DNA of 7,649 nucleotides from Candidatus Fibrimonadales bacterium (lineage in GTDB: Bacteria; Fibrobacterota; Fibrobacteria; Fibrobacterales; Fibrobacteraceae), in contig WQSA01000092.1 of assembly GCA_009788135.1 (NCBI GenBank), positions 1,121 through 8,769 on the forward strand, in the 5' to 3' direction. The first letter of the stretch is position 1. Every line of letters begins with the position of its first letter. The position numbers and the translations under genes were made by a program. Below are positions 5,664-7,649 of the stretch, one piece after another. The notes under the pieces were generated by a model. That model worked only from the letters and a program-made list of their open reading frames with translations. It searched no databases and was not told the DNA's origin.

Positions 5664-6581
5664 ATGACCTCCAATCGCGATAAAGCTGGCTATCTTGAAA
5701 GCACAGCCTCAATAATCGTCAATACCGCCTTATTTGCCTTGAAATTATATACGGGCATGATAACTGGTTCAATAGCGCTTATTGCGGACGCCTGGCATAC
5801 ATTGTCCGATTCGCTCACCTCGGTCGTGATAATGGCCGCAATTAAACTTTCAAGCAAAAAACCGGACAAAGAACACCCATTTGGGCATGGACGATGGGAA
5901 CAAATAGCGGCGTTGTTTGTCGCATTTGTGCTTGCCGTTATAGCTTATGAATTCGCAATGGATTCAATAGAACGCTTTGGCAACAGGCAAGAAGCTAAAT
6001 TCGGAACGTTGGCAATAGTAGTGGTAGCGGTATCGATTGTTATAAAAGAACTGCTTGCACGCTACGCTTTTTATATCGCAAAAAAATATGATAGCGCAGC
6101 CATAAAAGCCGATGGCTGGCATCACCGCTCGGATGCTCTCTCTTCTATTCCGGTGCTGATAGGCATTTTCTTTGCCTCAAAATTCTGGTGGATGGACAGC
6201 GTGCTCGGATTTATACTCTCGCTGGTGCTGTTTTACGCCGCTTACGAAATTGCCAAAGAAACCGTGGACAAGCTTTTGGGCAAGCAACCAAGCGAAGAAT
6301 TCAAAGAAAAAATAAAAAGTATCATTAACAGCCTTAATTTGGGCGATCTCAGATTGCACCACCTTCATATGCACAATTATGAGCGACACTGCGAACTCAC
6401 AATGCACATTCGTCTGGACGCGCAAAAAAGCATTGAAGAAGGACATCGCATAGCAACTATTATTGAAAGGAAAATCGAAGAAGATTTTAACATGCAAGCA
6501 ACTATTCATGTGGAGCCTTTATGCCAGGAACCCTTATCGTATTCAGCGCAGCAAGCGGAGCAGGAAAAACAACCCTTATGA
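5664..6581 (+). CDS. Cation diffusion facilitator (CDF) transporter, probable Zn2+ efflux, 305 aa
   Basis: Inner-membrane antiporter that exports divalent metal, most likely Zn2+, in exchange for protons, acting as a dimer. About six membrane segments are visible (roughly 13-33, 37-60, 80-101, 113-135, 157-172, 178-195), followed by a cytoplasmic C-terminal domain (about 205-285). The transport site is H45-x3-D49 (AWHTLSDS) in TM2 and H153-x3-D157 (GWHHRSDA) in TM5. An HxxxD pair in both helices is usual for Zn-selecting CDFs; E. coli YiiP has Asp at the first position. HPFGHGRWE (71-79) is the conserved TM2-TM3 loop. The C-terminal domain is His-rich (LHHLHMH, 231-237) and ends with the typical IHVEP. 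The final 20 residues (after Leu286) are unlike the family and arise because the frame runs on 61 nt into gmk. Start at 5664, 9 nt after a TTTCTATTTT box. Confidence 0.92.
   Translation: MTSNRDKAGYLESTASIIVNTALFALKLYTGMITGSIALIADAWHTLSDSLTSVVIMAAIKLSSKKPDKEHPFGHGRWEQIAALFVAFVLAVIAYEFAMDSIERFGNRQEAKFGTLAIVVVAVSIVIKELLARYAFYIAKKYDSAAIKADGWHHRSDALSSIPVLIGIFFASKFWWMDSVLGFILSLVLFYAAYEIAKETVDKLLGKQPSEEFKEKIKSIINSLNLGDLRLHHLHMHNYERHCELTMHIRLDAQKSIEEGHRIATIIERKIEEDFNMQATIHVEPLCQEPLSYSAQQAEQEKQPL
6512..6515 (+). promoter_or_regulatory. Shine-Dalgarno (GGAG) of gmk
   Basis: GGAG lies 5 nt before the gmk ATG and inside the CDF coding sequence. It is the only convincing ribosome-binding site I found in the window, and it confirms the gmk start despite the overlap. 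Confidence 0.75.
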
Positions 6582-7114
6582 ATAGGGTTATGCCGAGCTT
6601 TCCGAACGTAGTGTATTCCGTTTCTGCAACAACAAGAAAGCCTCGCTCAGGCGAAATTGATGGTACGCATTATTTTTTCAAAACGGAAGAAGAGTTTGAA
6701 AAGATGATTGAGAAAAATGAGCTTGTTGAATGGAACAAAGTTCACAGCAACTATTATGGAACTCCAAAATCTTTTGTAGAGCAAAAACTCGCAGAAGGCA
6801 AGGATGTAATTTTTGATTTGGACGTGTTTGGAAAAATCAATTTTGACAAGGTTTATCCGCAGGCGATAGGCATTTTGATTCTGCCGCCGAATTTGGAAGA
6901 ATTGGAAAAGAGGCTTTGTTTGCGCAAAACGGAAACTGAAGAAACGCTGAGATTGAGAATGGAAAATGCAAAAAAAGAAATAGACTTTGCCCTAAACAAA
7001 GGCAAATACCAGCATGTAATTTACAACGAGGATTTGGAAGCCGCTGTGATTGAGCTTGAAGGTATAATGGTGAAATACAGCTCTTTGAAATCCTCTATCC
7101 AAAGCGGGTCTTGA
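6521..7114 (+). CDS. gmk: Guanylate kinase, 197 aa
   Basis: Phosphorylates GMP (and dGMP) to GDP with ATP in the cytoplasm; essential for GTP and dGTP supply. Motifs: P-loop SAASGAGKTT (9-18), GMP-binding SVSATTRKPRSGEIDGTHYFF (33-53), ELVEWNKVHSNYYGTP (67-82), DVIFDLDVFG (95-104), ILPPNLEELEKRL (120-132) and lid residues RKTETEETLRLR (135-146). The length is normal. The ATG at 6521 gives the standard one-residue lead before the first strand and has a GGAG Shine-Dalgarno (6512-6515) 5 nt upstream, which settles the start even though it lies 61 nt inside the CDF gene. In this way it differs from most genes here, which have no Shine-Dalgarno. It is presumably co-transcribed with the CDF gene. 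The last ~30 codons overlap, antisense, the 3' end of the neighbouring leftward gene. Confidence 0.97.
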   Translation: MPGTLIVFSAASGAGKTTLMNRVMPSFPNVVYSVSATTRKPRSGEIDGTHYFFKTEEEFEKMIEKNELVEWNKVHSNYYGTPKSFVEQKLAEGKDVIFDLDVFGKINFDKVYPQAIGILILPPNLEELEKRLCLRKTETEETLRLRMENAKKEIDFALNKGKYQHVIYNEDLEAAVIELEGIMVKYSSLKSSIQSGS

Positions 7115-7563
7115 GCGTAAATTAAACGCAACGCTTCGCCTAGCGCTTTTTCGTTGTTGTAAGGGCCGGTGCCTATCTCCGAGCTTGCGTTCTGCGGGGG
7201 CGGCGCCAAGCGGCTTGCACGATTGATTTTCAGCAATCTCTCTATATATGAAACCTGCAAGGTTTCCAGTTCTTTCAAGGTTTTCGCTTTGCTTGCGCTT
7301 TCCAAAATGTATTGCTTTTCCAATTCCGGAATGCTGCGGTTTTCTGCGGCGAGTTTGGTTCGCAAGTTGTTGCGCGTAATTCCTATTATCGGATTTTCCC
7401 TCTGGACTTTCTGAACAACGGCAGTCTTGTTTTCAGTCGGATTCTCTGCAAGGGAGTCTAGCCTTGTTTGCAATAGATTCGCTTCTTCGCTCAATCCTGC
7501 ATTCTTGAAAAATGCGATTTTTTCCAGCAGGCTTTTTGCAAGAGATTCGTTGTAAAAGTTCAT
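7021..7563 (-). CDS. Hypothetical protein with DUF2894-like C-terminus, 180 aa
   Basis: Soluble, strongly helical protein without signal peptide or membrane segment. Residues 1-40 (MNFYNESLAKSLLEKI onward) form an amphipathic, possibly coiled-coil helix pair, 41-60 is a linker, and 75-118 is charged and helical. Residues 120-165 contain PPPQNA, then GPYNNEKALGEALRLIYAQD and WIEDFKELY. That pattern (P-x-NA, GP-x-N, L-x-x-x-L, D-x-LWIEDF) resembles from memory the C-terminal part of DUF2894 proteins, which read GP-x-NS followed by RDxSPxYLxRF. The match is by eye and moderate, and the function of that family is not established. The ATG at 7563 overlaps the preceding gene's stop as ATGA, which supports the start and a coupled operon. 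The last 31 codons, including the stop, overlap the gmk 3' end antisense; the terminal residues (SSSITAASKSSL) look unconstrained. Confidence 0.65.
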   Translation of the reverse strand: MNFYNESLAKSLLEKIAFFKNAGLSEEANLLQTRLDSLAENPTENKTAVVQKVQRENPIIGITRNNLRTKLAAENRSIPELEKQYILESASKAKTLKELETLQVSYIERLLKINRASRLAPPPQNASSEIGTGPYNNEKALGEALRLIYAQDPLWIEDFKELYFTIIPSSSITAASKSSL

Positions 7564-7649
7564 TTTTTAATGAATTCCGTTAAAATTTCCTGAAGGCGAA
7601 GCGAGTTGGCATTCACAGCTTCTGCCGATGATTCCTGAACTTTTGTAAA
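7560..7649 (-). CDS. 3' end of an upstream gene, cut by the window edge (29 codons)
   Basis: An open frame enters from the right edge and ends at a TGA (7562-7560) that overlaps the next ATG as ATGA. The visible C-terminus contains VQESSAEAVNANSLRLQEIL followed by TEFIKK, an amphipathic helix that could be a coiled-coil end. It is too short for family assignment. The tight coupling suggests it works with the DUF2894-like protein. Confidence 0.6.
   Translation of the reverse strand, partial: FTKVQESSAEAVNANSLRLQEILTEFIKK

Overview
The window is a compact, AT-rich bacterial chromosome segment made of housekeeping and cofactor genes. I see no mobile element, tRNA, rRNA or CRISPR array. The mix points to the Fibrobacterota/Bacteroidota side of the tree, and my best guess is a Fibrobacter-like host-associated lineage. 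It includes a Bacteroidales-style short ThiE-like protein, PduO-type cobalamin adenosyltransferase, class III sirtuin, AAA_14/DUF4143 ATPase, DUF4116 repeats, a signal-peptide beta-barrel protein, and near-absent Shine-Dalgarno sites. This is inference from protein character, not from a marker gene.

Layout. Left block, minus strand: thiE-like then bioD, transcribed leftward with 4 nt between them. The PduO-type adenosyltransferase gene diverges from thiE across only 19 bp and runs rightward. It collides tail-to-tail, overlapping by 30 bp, with a leftward operon: sirtuin, then rsmG, then an outer-membrane protein, joined by an 8-nt overlap and an ATGA overlap. A small DUF4116 gene diverges from the sirtuin and converges on a leftward AAA_14/DUF4143 ATPase gene. 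Across a 135-bp regulatory gap with two similar dyads lie a cation diffusion facilitator gene and gmk, which overlap by 61 nt. At the right edge a leftward gene with a DUF2894-like C-terminus overlaps the gmk 3' end by 94 bp. It is coupled by ATGA to a cut-off upstream gene.

Working picture. The left half is cofactor metabolism (thiamine-related, biotin, adenosylcobalamin). The middle combines NAD-dependent deacylation, 16S rRNA m7G methylation and an envelope protein. The right half is metal efflux plus GMP phosphorylation.

The strongest non-gene signal is a recurrent box, consensus TTTCTATATT. Its TATATT-like core ends 6 to 9 nt before the start codons of eight genes. If it is a -10 element, transcripts would begin at or next to the ATG, so they would be leaderless. 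Two copies lie inside the 3' ends of upstream genes and give both encoded proteins the C-terminal residues ISIL. The genes without the box (rsmG, gmk, the DUF2894-like gene) are those overlapping an upstream neighbour, and gmk has a GGAG Shine-Dalgarno instead. A second notable feature is a heptanucleotide tandem repeat inside rsmG that could make that gene, and the gene coupled to it, phase variable.
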